A stretch of 20,124 nucleotides of DNA from a virus: IMG/VR virus record IMGVR_UViG_3300020463_003009, positions 1-20,124 of that record; one strand, given 5' to 3'. Shown here one piece after another: positions 6,525 to 13,076 of this stretch; position 1 is the first letter of the stretch; the number at the start of each line of letters is the position of its first letter. Under the pieces are notes generated by a model. The model searched no databases, was not told the DNA's origin, and saw only the letters and a list, made by a program, of their open reading frames with translations. The position numbers were made by a program, and so were the translations under genes.

Positions 6525-6790
6525 CAGAATTTAAAGATGTAGTATATAAACAAAGACAATTATTATTAGCAGAAGAATGGGCCTTAGGCGTATCAAGTAT
6601 ACATGCACATTCTCTAAGTTCTATGCACTATGATGATAGACCAGAAGATACTGCAAACGGCGAAGGTGTAATAGACACTGAATTTAATAATGGTTTAATT
6701 GAAAGAAAGAAAAATGGTCAAGTAATACATTACTTCGGTACAAAGCTAGAAGGTGATGATTTAATAGCAGCATGGAGGCAAAAAACATAA
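6521..6790 (+). CDS. Hypothetical early protein, 89 residues
   Basis: ATGA overlap with the preceding gene and a GGAG ribosome site just upstream (AGGAGAAATGG). It contains several His residues (IHAHSLSSMHYDD) and an acidic centre, ending in a possible beta segment (QVIHYFGTKLEGDDLIAAW). The His cluster lacks a known metalloenzyme spacing, so no activity is assigned. Confidence 0.63.
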   Translation: MTEFKDVVYKQRQLLLAEEWALGVSSIHAHSLSSMHYDDRPEDTANGEGVIDTEFNNGLIERKKNGQVIHYFGTKLEGDDLIAAWRQKT

Positions 6791-7107
6791 TGGGAATGAC
6801 AAGTTTTTATACCGGTAGTTTACGATATGATATTCATGGCCGTAAGCGCAAAACCACATCTATGTCAACAAAACGTAGTAAACCAAAATTTGTACCAATG
6901 GCTACAAAAACAAAAAGTTTTGCTCAGCAGCAGATGGATGATCATCGTGAAAAATATCCATCTATGCCAATTATAATGAATTATAGTCCACAACAGGATG
7001 ATTCATGGAAAAAAGAAGAGTCACAAAATTTTACAGTTGCGCCAGCTTATAACAAGGGTGCTTATCAAGTAATCCCACGTAAAGACGTGGAACACATAGG
7101 GAAATAA
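6790..7107 (+). CDS. Basic hypothetical protein, 105 residues
   Basis: The ATG at 6790 shares its A with the previous TAA; an ATG at 6772 in the same frame lies inside the neighbour. The N-terminal half is strongly basic and Ser/Thr/Lys-rich (HGRKRKTTSMSTKRSKPK), which could bind nucleic acid. The C-terminal half is low-complexity and Pro/Gln/Asn-rich. No domain recognised. Confidence 0.65.
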   Translation: MGMTSFYTGSLRYDIHGRKRKTTSMSTKRSKPKFVPMATKTKSFAQQQMDDHREKYPSMPIIMNYSPQQDDSWKKEESQNFTVAPAYNKGAYQVIPRKDVEHIGK

Positions 7108-7108
7108 A

Positions 7109-7255
7109 ATGATTATATTAGAATACATATTAGGATTTATAATTATGATAGTAATGATGTACGTAGCTTATATGAGCAGTCATATTATCAGTGAAAGGAA
7201 AGCTGGACATAACATTCCGCTACCGTGGGAAAAAGGAGACAATGATGGCGAATAA
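7109..7255 (+). CDS. Small single-span membrane protein, 48 residues
   Basis: The ATG follows the previous stop by 1 base. A hydrophobic span covers residues about 2-21 (ILEYILGFIIMIVMMYVA), followed by a polar tail (SERKAGHNIPLPWEKGDNDGE). The stop overlaps the next gene by 14 bases. Short one-span proteins with a PLPWE-type tail are common in marine T4-like phages. The role is unknown; membrane modification or a lysis accessory are possibilities only. Confidence 0.55.
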   Translation: MIILEYILGFIIMIVMMYVAYMSSHIISERKAGHNIPLPWEKGDNDGE

Positions 7256-7490
7256 TTATATGTTATTAAGTTCATATCATGGTAGTAATGAATATGAAAA
7301 CAGAAGTGCAGATGTTTTAAAAACTGTAGACTTAGATAAAAACTATTATGGCATACGTATGATTTCTAATGGAGAATCATTGGCTATAGAATGGTACCCA
7401 AATCATTCTGAATGTTATGCCGAATCTGCTGCAGAGAATTTTGTTTTAGGAGTAAAAGATTACGAGGGTTATGATTCATCAGAATCTTGA
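7242..7490 (+). CDS. Hypothetical protein, 82 residues
   Basis: The start at ATG 7242 (or the adjacent ATG 7245) follows an AAGGAG ribosome site. The frame stays open upstream but has no ribosome site there. The protein begins MMANNYMLLSSYHGSNEYENRSADV and has a middle beta segment (YGIRMISNGESLAIEWY). No motif known to me. Last gene before the hairpin at 7497. Confidence 0.62.
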   Translation: MMANNYMLLSSYHGSNEYENRSADVLKTVDLDKNYYGIRMISNGESLAIEWYPNHSECYAESAAENFVLGVKDYEGYDSSES

Positions 7491-7496
7491 GCTTAT

Positions 7497-7544
7497 GGCG
7501 GAATGCACACACTACTCCTTATCATATCAAAAGTGTGTTCCGCC
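7497..7544 (+). terminator. Long hairpin between early and replication gene groups
   Basis: Arms GGCGGAA (7497-7503) and TTCCGCC (7538-7544) pair perfectly, and inner CACAC and GTGTG add 5 pairs with a 2-base bulge; the loop is about 22 bases. It is much more GC-rich than the surroundings. Only TGTTTA follows, with no T-run, and the next -35 box begins at 7547. It may be a terminator, a processing site or a protein-binding site. Confidence 0.5.
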
Positions 7545-7546
7545 TG

Positions 7547-7575
7547 TTTACATTTACAGAAAAGTGTGGTATAAT
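7547..7575 (+). promoter_or_regulatory. Sigma70-type promoter for the 7604-9194 genes
   Basis: TTTACA (7547-7552), 17-base spacer, TATAAT (7570-7575) preceded by TGG. It is the fourth copy of the CTGTTTACA promoter family. The leader of about 22 bases contains AAAAGGAG, 7 bases before ATG 7604. Confidence 0.82.
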
Positions 7576-7603
7576 ATAACTAATTATTTAAAAGGAGTAA
7601 TAA

Positions 7604-8755
7604 ATGGCTAAAAAAAGAGGCGCAACGTTAGAAGACAAATACATAGGTGCAGAACCTAATTTTCATAGTGTAGAATTTAAAGATATAGAAGATATCAATC
7701 GAGCATATCATCAATCATCTAATTATTTTAATTACTATAATAATCCAAAAAGTAATTTACCTATTATACTATTATATGCTGAAAAAACTCTTGGTTATAA
7801 TAATAAAGAATTACAAGCATTAAAGAAAATTGAAAACTGGAAATTAAATCAAGGCATTGGTAATAATATTAGAATATACAATTCAGGTGTTCCATTAGAT
7901 AGAATGACATCTTCTGAAGGTATATCTGTCTTAGAAAAAATTAACAATAAGCTCGCTGAACTTTTAGTTGAAGGTAAATCTATTGTTAAAGAAGTAAAAG
8001 CACAACCTAAAAAACCAGTAATATCTCCTGCTGAAAGGATGAAAACAAAAGTTATTCAAACTATTATGGGTGACTTTGATGAAATGGTTGTTGATAAATG
8101 GATGGAAGGCGAGTTTGAAAAAGTTAAATTCCCAGCATATAGTTTACTAACACTACATAAAATTAAAGGTGGTGGTATAAACATCTTTTTAGAACATATC
8201 AAGTTTGAATATGATTTAGTATTAGATGCTTATCATAAAAGGTGTGATCAGGCGGTAGAAGCTTATGAACATATTTCAAAGGGTAATAAAAAGAAAATGA
8301 TTACTCTTCTAGAAAAAATTATGGCTGATGTTGAAAGACTAAAAATGAATAATAAAACTACAAGAATTCCTAGAACTAAAAAACCTAAATCATCTGATGT
8401 ACAGGTTAAAAACTTGAAATATAAGGTTGATGATATTGATGAAAAATTGACATCGATCAATCCAGTTATGATTCCAGGAAAAGAGTTGTTGTATGTGTAT
8501 AATGTTAAGAATAGAAAATTGACTGAATATAAAACAAACTCAACAAAGGGATTTGAAGTTAGTGGTACTACCATAAAGAATATTTGTGATACAAGTAGAA
8601 CGGCAACATTAAGAAAGCCATCTGATATGCTTCCACTAATTTTAACCAAAACACACAAACAAATCGATAAACAAGTATGGGGTACTTTATCAACAAAAAT
8701 AAGTACACCTAATGGTAGAATTAATAACGATTGTATATTACTTAGGATATTATGA
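7604..8755 (+). CDS. Conserved hypothetical protein of marine T4-like phages, 383 residues
   Basis: Strong ribosome site AAAAGGAGTAATAA before the ATG. The N-terminal third is Asn/Tyr-rich. A Lys/Pro linker (about 124-145) leads to PAERMKTKVIQTIM, then a helical block (YDLVLDAYHKRCDQAVEAYEHIS), a basic segment (RIPRTKKPKSSDVQVKNLKYK), and a C-terminal domain with INPVMIPG, GFEVSGTTIKN and SKPNGR-like TPNGRINNDCILLRIL. I recognise this as a protein repeatedly found near gp33/gp59 in marine T4-like phages, without a known function. Replication or regulatory context is suggested only by position. The end overlaps gp33 by 4 bases (ATGA). Confidence 0.75.
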   Translation: MAKKRGATLEDKYIGAEPNFHSVEFKDIEDINRAYHQSSNYFNYYNNPKSNLPIILLYAEKTLGYNNKELQALKKIENWKLNQGIGNNIRIYNSGVPLDRMTSSEGISVLEKINNKLAELLVEGKSIVKEVKAQPKKPVISPAERMKTKVIQTIMGDFDEMVVDKWMEGEFEKVKFPAYSLLTLHKIKGGGINIFLEHIKFEYDLVLDAYHKRCDQAVEAYEHISKGNKKKMITLLEKIMADVERLKMNNKTTRIPRTKKPKSSDVQVKNLKYKVDDIDEKLTSINPVMIPGKELLYVYNVKNRKLTEYKTNSTKGFEVSGTTIKNICDTSRTATLRKPSDMLPLILTKTHKQIDKQVWGTLSTKISTPNGRINNDCILLRIL

Positions 8756-8994
8756 GCATAGATTTAGATGTAAAAATAATGACAAAGAAAAGGTTTTCAA
8801 CCGCTGTTGAACAATTAGTTGCTAAAGGTAACATAACTTATATAGATGCTGCCACTTATGTTATAGAAAAACGTGGTATGGATTATAGTAATTTAAAGAA
8901 ACTATTAACCGATTCTTTAAAACAAAAAATAGAAGCAGAGGCCTCAGGTCTTAATTTAATTAGAGTAAAAAAAGGAAATAAACTACCAGTATAA
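8752..8994 (+). CDS. 33: gp33-like late-promoter transcription accessory protein
   Basis: The 80-residue protein matches the short gp33 of marine T4-like phages: a MTKKRFSTAVEQLV start region, a YIDAATYVIEKRG helix, and an end with KQKIEAEASGLNLI and LPV. In T4, gp33 bridges RNA polymerase and the gp45 clamp to activate late transcription with sigma gp55. Position just upstream of gp59 and gp32 matches T4 order (59-33-32 neighbourhood). The window also contains perfect TATAAATA late promoters that this protein would serve. It is shorter than T4 gp33 (112 residues). The start overlaps the previous TGA and the stop overlaps the next ATG. Confidence 0.78.
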   Translation: MSIDLDVKIMTKKRFSTAVEQLVAKGNITYIDAATYVIEKRGMDYSNLKKLLTDSLKQKIEAEASGLNLIRVKKGNKLPV

Positions 8995-9194
8995 TGTTAG
9001 AATTAATAGGATTAATAACTGTAATATACGTAGGAATAAAAGTATTTCCCAGTATGTTAAAATTTACAGTAAAAGTCGCAGTTGCGCTTTTAATTATAAT
9101 ACTAGGTATTATGACATACTTCTATTTTTTTCCACCAATGGTACAATTACTAATCGCAGGTAAAGCTGGATATCTACTTGGTGGCATAGGTTGA
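8994..9194 (+). CDS. Small membrane protein, 66 residues, two hydrophobic spans
   Basis: The ATG shares its A with the gp33 TAA. Hydrophobic segments cover about residues 2-15 and 24-48 (VKVAVALLIIILGIMTYFYFF), with a less hydrophobic Gly-rich end (AGKAGYLLGGIG). No motif gives a function; a holin-like role is possible but unsupported. Confidence 0.6.
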   Translation: MLELIGLITVIYVGIKVFPSMLKFTVKVAVALLIIILGIMTYFYFFPPMVQLLIAGKAGYLLGGIG

Positions 9195-9277
9195 TATACA
9201 ATCCAATGATAAGCGCAGCTTACGGCGAAGGTAGAAAATATTTTCGTTGGTGGCTAATAAGAACAGGAAGACTATGA
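9191..9277 (+). CDS. Micro-ORF (23-28 residues) coupled to gp59
   Basis: From a TTG overlapping the previous stop (9191), or from ATG 9206, the frame reads IYNPMISAAYGEGRKY and then FRWWLIRTGRL, with TGA overlapping the gp59 ATG (ATGA). It fills the whole gap between the membrane protein and gp59. The biased basic/aromatic content and exact coupling suggest a real small peptide or a translational coupler. No family recognised. Confidence 0.42.
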   Translation: MIYNPMISAAYGEGRKYFRWWLIRTGRL

Positions 9278-9858
9278 ACGACCCATTTGAGTCTTATAAA
9301 TTATATAATGCTTTAAAGTTACATTTTGAAACAAACTATGACGCAATCAAATACAACTTTAAATCAAATGTAACACCTCAATCTTTTTTTAAACGAAAAG
9401 ATAAATACTTCTTTGCTAAACTATCAAAGAAATATAATGGTGAACTAAAAGAATTTTATGTATCGCAGTTCATTAACACTGAAAAATATGTAGGTGATAT
9501 GATGGACAGTGAGGCTGAACAAAACTATATGAAATACAAAAAAATTAAAGAAAGTATTCATAGAGTATTTTCAGTTGATATAAATAGAATAGGAGAAGAG
9601 AATGTACCCTTTGACGATATGTTTAAAGCAGTTGATGGTCAACATCCTCTTATCGTAAAGTTATGGATGCAAGAAGAAATCAGTTTAGAAACTGTTGTAA
9701 TTCTTAATTCTATATTTGGGTTTATTGATCGTGAATCTAAGAACATATCAGATACCATTATTTGGCCTGATACTCGTAGATTAATCGAAAAATATACGCC
9801 CTTTGTAAATTTTAATACTAACAAGTGTAAAACAATGTTAGTAAGCAAGTTTACATAA
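9274..9858 (+). CDS. 59: gp59-like loader of gp41 DNA helicase
   Basis: The start chosen is ATG 9274, with AGGAAG 5 bases upstream and ATGA coupling to the micro-ORF; an in-frame upstream start at 9247 lies inside that ORF. The 194-residue protein follows the gp59 pattern: SYKLYNALKLHFETNYDAIKYNF, then KRKDKYFFAKLSKKY in the N-terminal HMG-like domain, and an all-helical C-terminal half with IGFIDRES-like FGFIDRES and TIIWPDTRRLIEKY. In T4, gp59 loads the gp41 helicase at forks through gp32. T4 gp59 is 217 residues. gp32 follows directly. Confidence 0.85.
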   Translation: MNDPFESYKLYNALKLHFETNYDAIKYNFKSNVTPQSFFKRKDKYFFAKLSKKYNGELKEFYVSQFINTEKYVGDMMDSEAEQNYMKYKKIKESIHRVFSVDINRIGEENVPFDDMFKAVDGQHPLIVKLWMQEEISLETVVILNSIFGFIDRESKNISDTIIWPDTRRLIEKYTPFVNFNTNKCKTMLVSKFT

Positions 9859-9878
9859 ATTATTATATTATGTATAAA
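9850..9878 (+). promoter_or_regulatory. Possible promoter upstream of gp32
   Basis: TTTACA (9850-9855), 17-base spacer, TATAAA (9873-9878), overlapping the end of gp59. The -35 and spacer match the early family but the -10 is weaker and lacks the upstream TGG. A leader of about 37 bases ends in ACAAGGAG before ATG 9923. Extra expression of gp32 would be expected, since T4 also transcribes it separately. Confidence 0.45.
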
Positions 9879-9922
9879 GTGGATAATTCAGTAAATACAA
9901 TGCATATACAAGGAGAAATATA

Positions 9923-10816
9923 ATGTCATTTGCAAATCTAAAGAGCTCACGAGGCTCGTCAATCGACAAACTCGTAAAGGCTGCAGAAGCAGTATCTACT
10001 AAAACTGAAACCACATCATACGCTGATGATAGGTTTTGGAAACCTACCAGGGATAAAGCAGGAAACGGTTATGCCGTTGTCAGATTCCTACCAGCCAAAG
10101 AAGGTGAAGATCTTCCATGGGTAAGGTATTGGGATCACGGGTTCAAAGGACCTACTGGTTTATGGTATATCGAAAATTCTTTAACCTCTGTTGGTGAACA
10201 AGATCCAGTATCTGAGATGAATTCTGTATTATGGAACTCAGGTAGAGATGAGGATAAAGCAATTGCCAGGGAAAGGAAAAGACGTCTACACTATGTATCA
10301 AATGTCTTAGTCGTTTCTGATCCTGCTAATCCAGAAAATGAAGGGAAAGTATTCCTATACAAATTTGGTAAAAAAATCTTTGATAAAATCATGGATGTAA
10401 TGCAACCACAATTTGCGGATGAAAACCCAGTTAATCCATATGACTTCTGGGAAGGTGCTGACTTTAAGATTAAAATCAGAAAAGTCGAAGGTTGGGTAAA
10501 CTATGATAAGTCAGAGTTTGCTTCAGTAAGCGCTTTACATGGTGGAGATGATGAAAGAATCGAAGAAGTATATCATAAACTATACTCTCTTGCAGACTTT
10601 ACAGACGTCAAAAACTATAAGTCATATGATGAGCTGAAAGCTAAACTTAATAAAGTATTAGGTGTCGACGCCGGAGTAACAATGGAAGCTCCATCCCCAG
10701 CACCAGTTGTTGAAGAACCAACTATGGCTACTGCAGACGCAGCGCCATTTGAAACTGATGATTCGGGTGAAGAAGATACACTTTCTTATTTTGATAGGTT
10801 AGCTAAACAGTCATAA
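9923..10816 (+). CDS. 32: gp32 single-stranded DNA-binding protein, zinc cysteines absent
   Basis: The 297-residue protein has gp32 layout: a basic N-terminal LAST-like segment (SSRGSSIDKL), an OB-fold core (DRFWKPTRDKAGNGYAVVRFLP, WVRYWDHGFKGPTGLWYIENS, YVSNVLVVSDPANPENEGKVFLYKFGKKIFDKI), and an acidic C-terminal tail (about 270-297, DSGEEDTLSYFDRL). In T4 a His-Cys3 zinc site follows the WYIEN stretch. Here the His is kept but the three cysteines are replaced around SLTSVGEQDPVSEMN, as I recall for marine T4-like relatives. It binds ssDNA cooperatively in replication and recombination and interacts with gp59. A strong ribosome site precedes it and a strong terminator follows. Confidence 0.93.
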   Translation: MSFANLKSSRGSSIDKLVKAAEAVSTKTETTSYADDRFWKPTRDKAGNGYAVVRFLPAKEGEDLPWVRYWDHGFKGPTGLWYIENSLTSVGEQDPVSEMNSVLWNSGRDEDKAIARERKRRLHYVSNVLVVSDPANPENEGKVFLYKFGKKIFDKIMDVMQPQFADENPVNPYDFWEGADFKIKIRKVEGWVNYDKSEFASVSALHGGDDERIEEVYHKLYSLADFTDVKNYKSYDELKAKLNKVLGVDAGVTMEAPSPAPVVEEPTMATADAAPFETDDSGEEDTLSYFDRLAKQS

Positions 10817-10837
10817 TAAATCTATTTAGATGACTTT

Positions 10838-10862
10838 GGGAGCCGAAAGGCTCCCTTTTTTT
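10838..10862 (+). terminator. Rho-independent terminator after gp32
   Basis: Perfect 7-pair stem GGGAGCC/GGCTCCC with a GAAA tetraloop followed by seven T (10856-10862). It ends plus-strand transcription. On the minus strand the stem is followed by no T-run, so it does not obviously serve the convergent tape-measure gene, whose stop codon begins at 10863. Confidence 0.95.
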
Positions 10863-12546
10863 ATGTATATTGAGGTGTTAAGTTAGAATCAAACGTTGCG
10901 TTTGCCATATTAACAAATACATTATCACCTTGTTTAATATTTTGATTATTAGAGTTATCAGTTACTACTGCCACATCGCCAGTTCCTTGATCACCAGCAG
11001 CTGTGTTTTCACGTGAATTCGTATCCATTTCAGCTCCACGTAATGTTGTATCATCACCTACAATAGTTTCTGCTATATCAGGTGCTATAACATCACCAGT
11101 ATCTGGATCTAAGCCGGCATATCTATATACTGAACTTGGAATTGCTTTAGCTACTAAACCTCTAGGATCGAATAATCCTCTATCGGCATCAGGATCTGGT
11201 AGAATAGCACGTAATATTTTTTTAATAAAATCATTAATTCCACCAGCAATATTACCAAGTTTTTCCATATTTGCAGCTCTACCTTCTTTAGAGAACATGT
11301 TTGTAAAAAAGTCTATTATACCTTGCCATATATTATTAAGGCCATCAAATATTTTACCAATTAAAGCTTTAAATGAGAATGCTTCGAGCTTTTCGGCAAA
11401 TGAACTGAATCCTAGCTTACCTGCAATAAATGACACACCTTTTTTTAATAAATCTAATGGAATACCAATTAATCCTTGCAAAACACCACTGATACCACCA
11501 ATAATACCTGCTGTTAATTTATTAAAAAGGTTACCTTCTTGATTTTTAAATCCATCAATAAATCCTTTGACACCATCAATAACACCAAATATTATTTGTA
11601 GTGGAATAAATAATCTACCAATGACTGTACCAAAACCTTTAAATGCATTAAATGCAGTTTTAGCTATTTGACCGATTGGTTTTAAAAATTTTTGTACAGT
11701 AGTTAAAGAACTACCTGCTTTTTGTACAGGAAAAAATGCTGCCTTAAGTGACTTTATACCATCTGTAAATGCTTTAACTGGTCTTGATATATCGAAAAAT
11801 TTAGTACTTGCTAATGTTTTACCTATGCCTGCAATAGATTTACCGAATCCAGAAAGTGTCTTACCAAAGTTTTGTATAGCTTTAAATCCATTTCCTAATG
11901 TTTTACCTATTGTACCAAAGAAACCTAACTTAGCAAATTGTCCAGTGGTAGCTCTAAATGTTTTTAGACCAGCAAATCCAGCTTTAAATGCTCTACCAAT
12001 GTTTTTAAAGAAATCTGTTGCTGGTTTAAGAAATCCTTTTGCTTGTTTATTAACTGCTCTAAATGGTGCACTAAGTCTTTTAAATAAACCACCGAAAAGT
12101 TTTGTAAAACCTATTTTAAATAATCTACCAATTATTTTTATATTACCTGCGAGACCAGCAATAATCCCAGTAACTAATCCAGCTAATGCTGCGCCTAAAG
12201 CTGCAACAAAACCGAGTCCTGCTTGGCCAATGCCATCAAACTTTATTACTTCATTTTCTTTTTCAGTATTATCAGCAATAATACCTAATAGGTCTAAAGT
12301 TTCTTTTGCACGCTTATTATTTTCTTTTCTTTCTTCCAAATCACCTAGATTAGGATTAGTTAATTGATCAATTAATTCTTCAATTAATTTTATTTGTTCT
12401 GATTCTAGATTTAAGGCACGATTATCCATGGCCATAGATAATTTAGAAATATTTTCTGTTTCATCCTTTGCAGCATTTGTTATATCATTTTGTTCTTTTA
12501 ATGCTGCAACTAATTTTGAAAAATCTTGTCTATTTTCTTCAGCCAT
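10861..12546 (-). CDS. Tape-measure-like tail protein (gp29-type role)
   Basis: The 561-residue protein has a helical, charged N-terminal region (1-95), then a Gly/Ala-rich hydrophobic span (about 104-135, GIGQAGLGFVAALGAALAGLVTG). A long repetitive stretch rich in Lys, Phe, Gly and Ala follows (IGRLF, FKNIGRAFKAGF, IGKTL), with a second Gly/Ile-rich hydrophobic zone (about 340-380). The C-terminal 110 residues are acidic and Asn-rich. This composition is typical of tape measure proteins; T4 gp29 (590 residues) has similar length. It is the last gene of the minus-strand tail operon, downstream of gp26 and its extension, the position of tape measures in many phages. An AAGGA ribosome site sits 7 bases before the ATG. 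Family identity rests on layout and context, not on a specific motif. Confidence 0.7.
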   Translation of the reverse strand: MAEENRQDFSKLVAALKEQNDITNAAKDETENISKLSMAMDNRALNLESEQIKLIEELIDQLTNPNLGDLEERKENNKRAKETLDLLGIIADNTEKENEVIKFDGIGQAGLGFVAALGAALAGLVTGIIAGLAGNIKIIGRLFKIGFTKLFGGLFKRLSAPFRAVNKQAKGFLKPATDFFKNIGRAFKAGFAGLKTFRATTGQFAKLGFFGTIGKTLGNGFKAIQNFGKTLSGFGKSIAGIGKTLASTKFFDISRPVKAFTDGIKSLKAAFFPVQKAGSSLTTVQKFLKPIGQIAKTAFNAFKGFGTVIGRLFIPLQIIFGVIDGVKGFIDGFKNQEGNLFNKLTAGIIGGISGVLQGLIGIPLDLLKKGVSFIAGKLGFSSFAEKLEAFSFKALIGKIFDGLNNIWQGIIDFFTNMFSKEGRAANMEKLGNIAGGINDFIKKILRAILPDPDADRGLFDPRGLVAKAIPSSVYRYAGLDPDTGDVIAPDIAETIVGDDTTLRGAEMDTNSRENTAAGDQGTGDVAVVTDNSNNQNIKQGDNVFVNMANATFDSNLTPQYT

Positions 12547-12556
12547 TTTTTATTCC

Positions 12557-12883
12557 TTATTTTTTATTACCAAAAGCCTGTGAGCCGAAGAATGCTGCCA
12601 CAATACCAGCAACAGCAACAAAATATGTTGCGGCCATATCACCAAGAATTTTACTAGCTTGATCTAGGCCAGCTAACACGGCAATAACAACTGCAAAAGG
12701 ATATAATAACATACCACCTAAAGCAAACCATGCCATTTTTCTTTGTGCATCGCGCATCGCGTCAGCATCTTCGAGCTCTTTTCTTTTAAATTCTAAATAC
12801 ATTTCTTCTTCTTTACGTGAAACTTTACCATCACCATTAGTATCAGCAGGATGGTGTTCTTTTTTTTCTATTTCATCAGCCAT
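12557..12883 (-). CDS. Membrane protein with a single EF-hand calcium motif
   Basis: The 108-residue protein carries one canonical EF-hand loop near its N terminus (D14-T-N-G-D-G-K-V-S-R-K-E, with the acidic residue at position 12). A charged helix follows, then two hydrophobic segments (about 50-71 and 84-102) and a polar end. No family name is certain; small EF-hand/two-span proteins occur in marine T4-like phages. It sits between the gp26/gp51 unit and the tape measure, and its start overlaps the stop of the gp51-like extension by 8 bases. A holin or a membrane-attached tail-assembly factor are possible roles; neither is shown. Confidence 0.68.
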   Translation of the reverse strand: MADEIEKKEHHPADTNGDGKVSRKEEEMYLEFKRKELEDADAMRDAQRKMAWFALGGMLLYPFAVVIAVLAGLDQASKILGDMAATYFVAVAGIVAAFFGSQAFGNKK

Positions 12884-13076
12884 TTCTCATTTTCCTTTGT
12901 TCTTTTTTAATTCGTTCGTTCTCTTCTTTAATCCATTCACTGAGTAGAGTTACATATATCTCCCTCTCCCATGGCATCATTTCGTTTAATTCTGTCAATG
13001 ACCAACGGTGATGTTGTATCATTGCAAAATTAGTCTTATAATGATTTACAAGACTATCATGCGAGAGGCCTACGTA
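12876..13076 (-). CDS. 51: gp51-like extension, probably made by -1 frameshift from gp26 (tail assembly chaperone T-like part)
   Basis: In the -1 frame of gp26 an open frame encodes 66 residues starting YVGLSHDSLVNHYKTNFAM, then HHRWSLTELNEMMPWEREIYV and a Glu/Lys-rich helix, to TGA 12878-12876. The WSLTELE-xMMPWERE-IYV block is characteristic of gp51-type or tail-chaperone-tail proteins of marine T4-like phages. Protein-like sequence begins well before the first ATG (13022, which would give 48 residues), and no ATG, GTG or TTG occurs earlier. The frame joins gp26 exactly at a T-TTT-TTT heptamer (13082-13076), giving a fusion of about 300 residues. The stop overlaps the EF-hand gene start. 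An alternative is independent translation from ATG 13022. Confidence 0.68.
   Translation of the reverse strand, partial: YVGLSHDSLVNHYKTNFAMIQHHRWSLTELNEMMPWEREIYVTLLSEWIKEENERIKKEQRKMRNG
13032..13055 (-). other. Stem-loop downstream of the gp26 slippery heptamer
   Basis: On the minus strand, arms AGTCTTGTAA and TTATAAGACT form 10 pairs (one G:U) around an ATCA tetraloop. It begins 20 bases after the heptamer, longer than the usual 5-9 base spacing for a frameshift stimulator. It lies inside the gp51-like frame, just before ATG 13022, so it might instead affect internal initiation. Confidence 0.45.

Noticed and set aside
8263-8658. 131-codon minus-strand ORF with hydrophobic content
   Set aside because: Antisense to the well-supported 383-residue gene with its strong ribosome site; hydrophobicity arises from reading AT-rich Lys/Asn codons backwards.
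9579-9586. TATAAATA inside gp59
   Set aside because: It lies in the middle of the coding region with no gene start within 300 bases downstream, and is expected by chance in AT-rich sequence.
11003-12367. Two long plus-strand ORFs (179 and 180 codons) rich in Pro and Ala
   Set aside because: Antisense shadows of the tape-measure gene; composition reflects reverse reading of its Gly/Ala/Lys repeats, and no promoter or ribosome site was seen.
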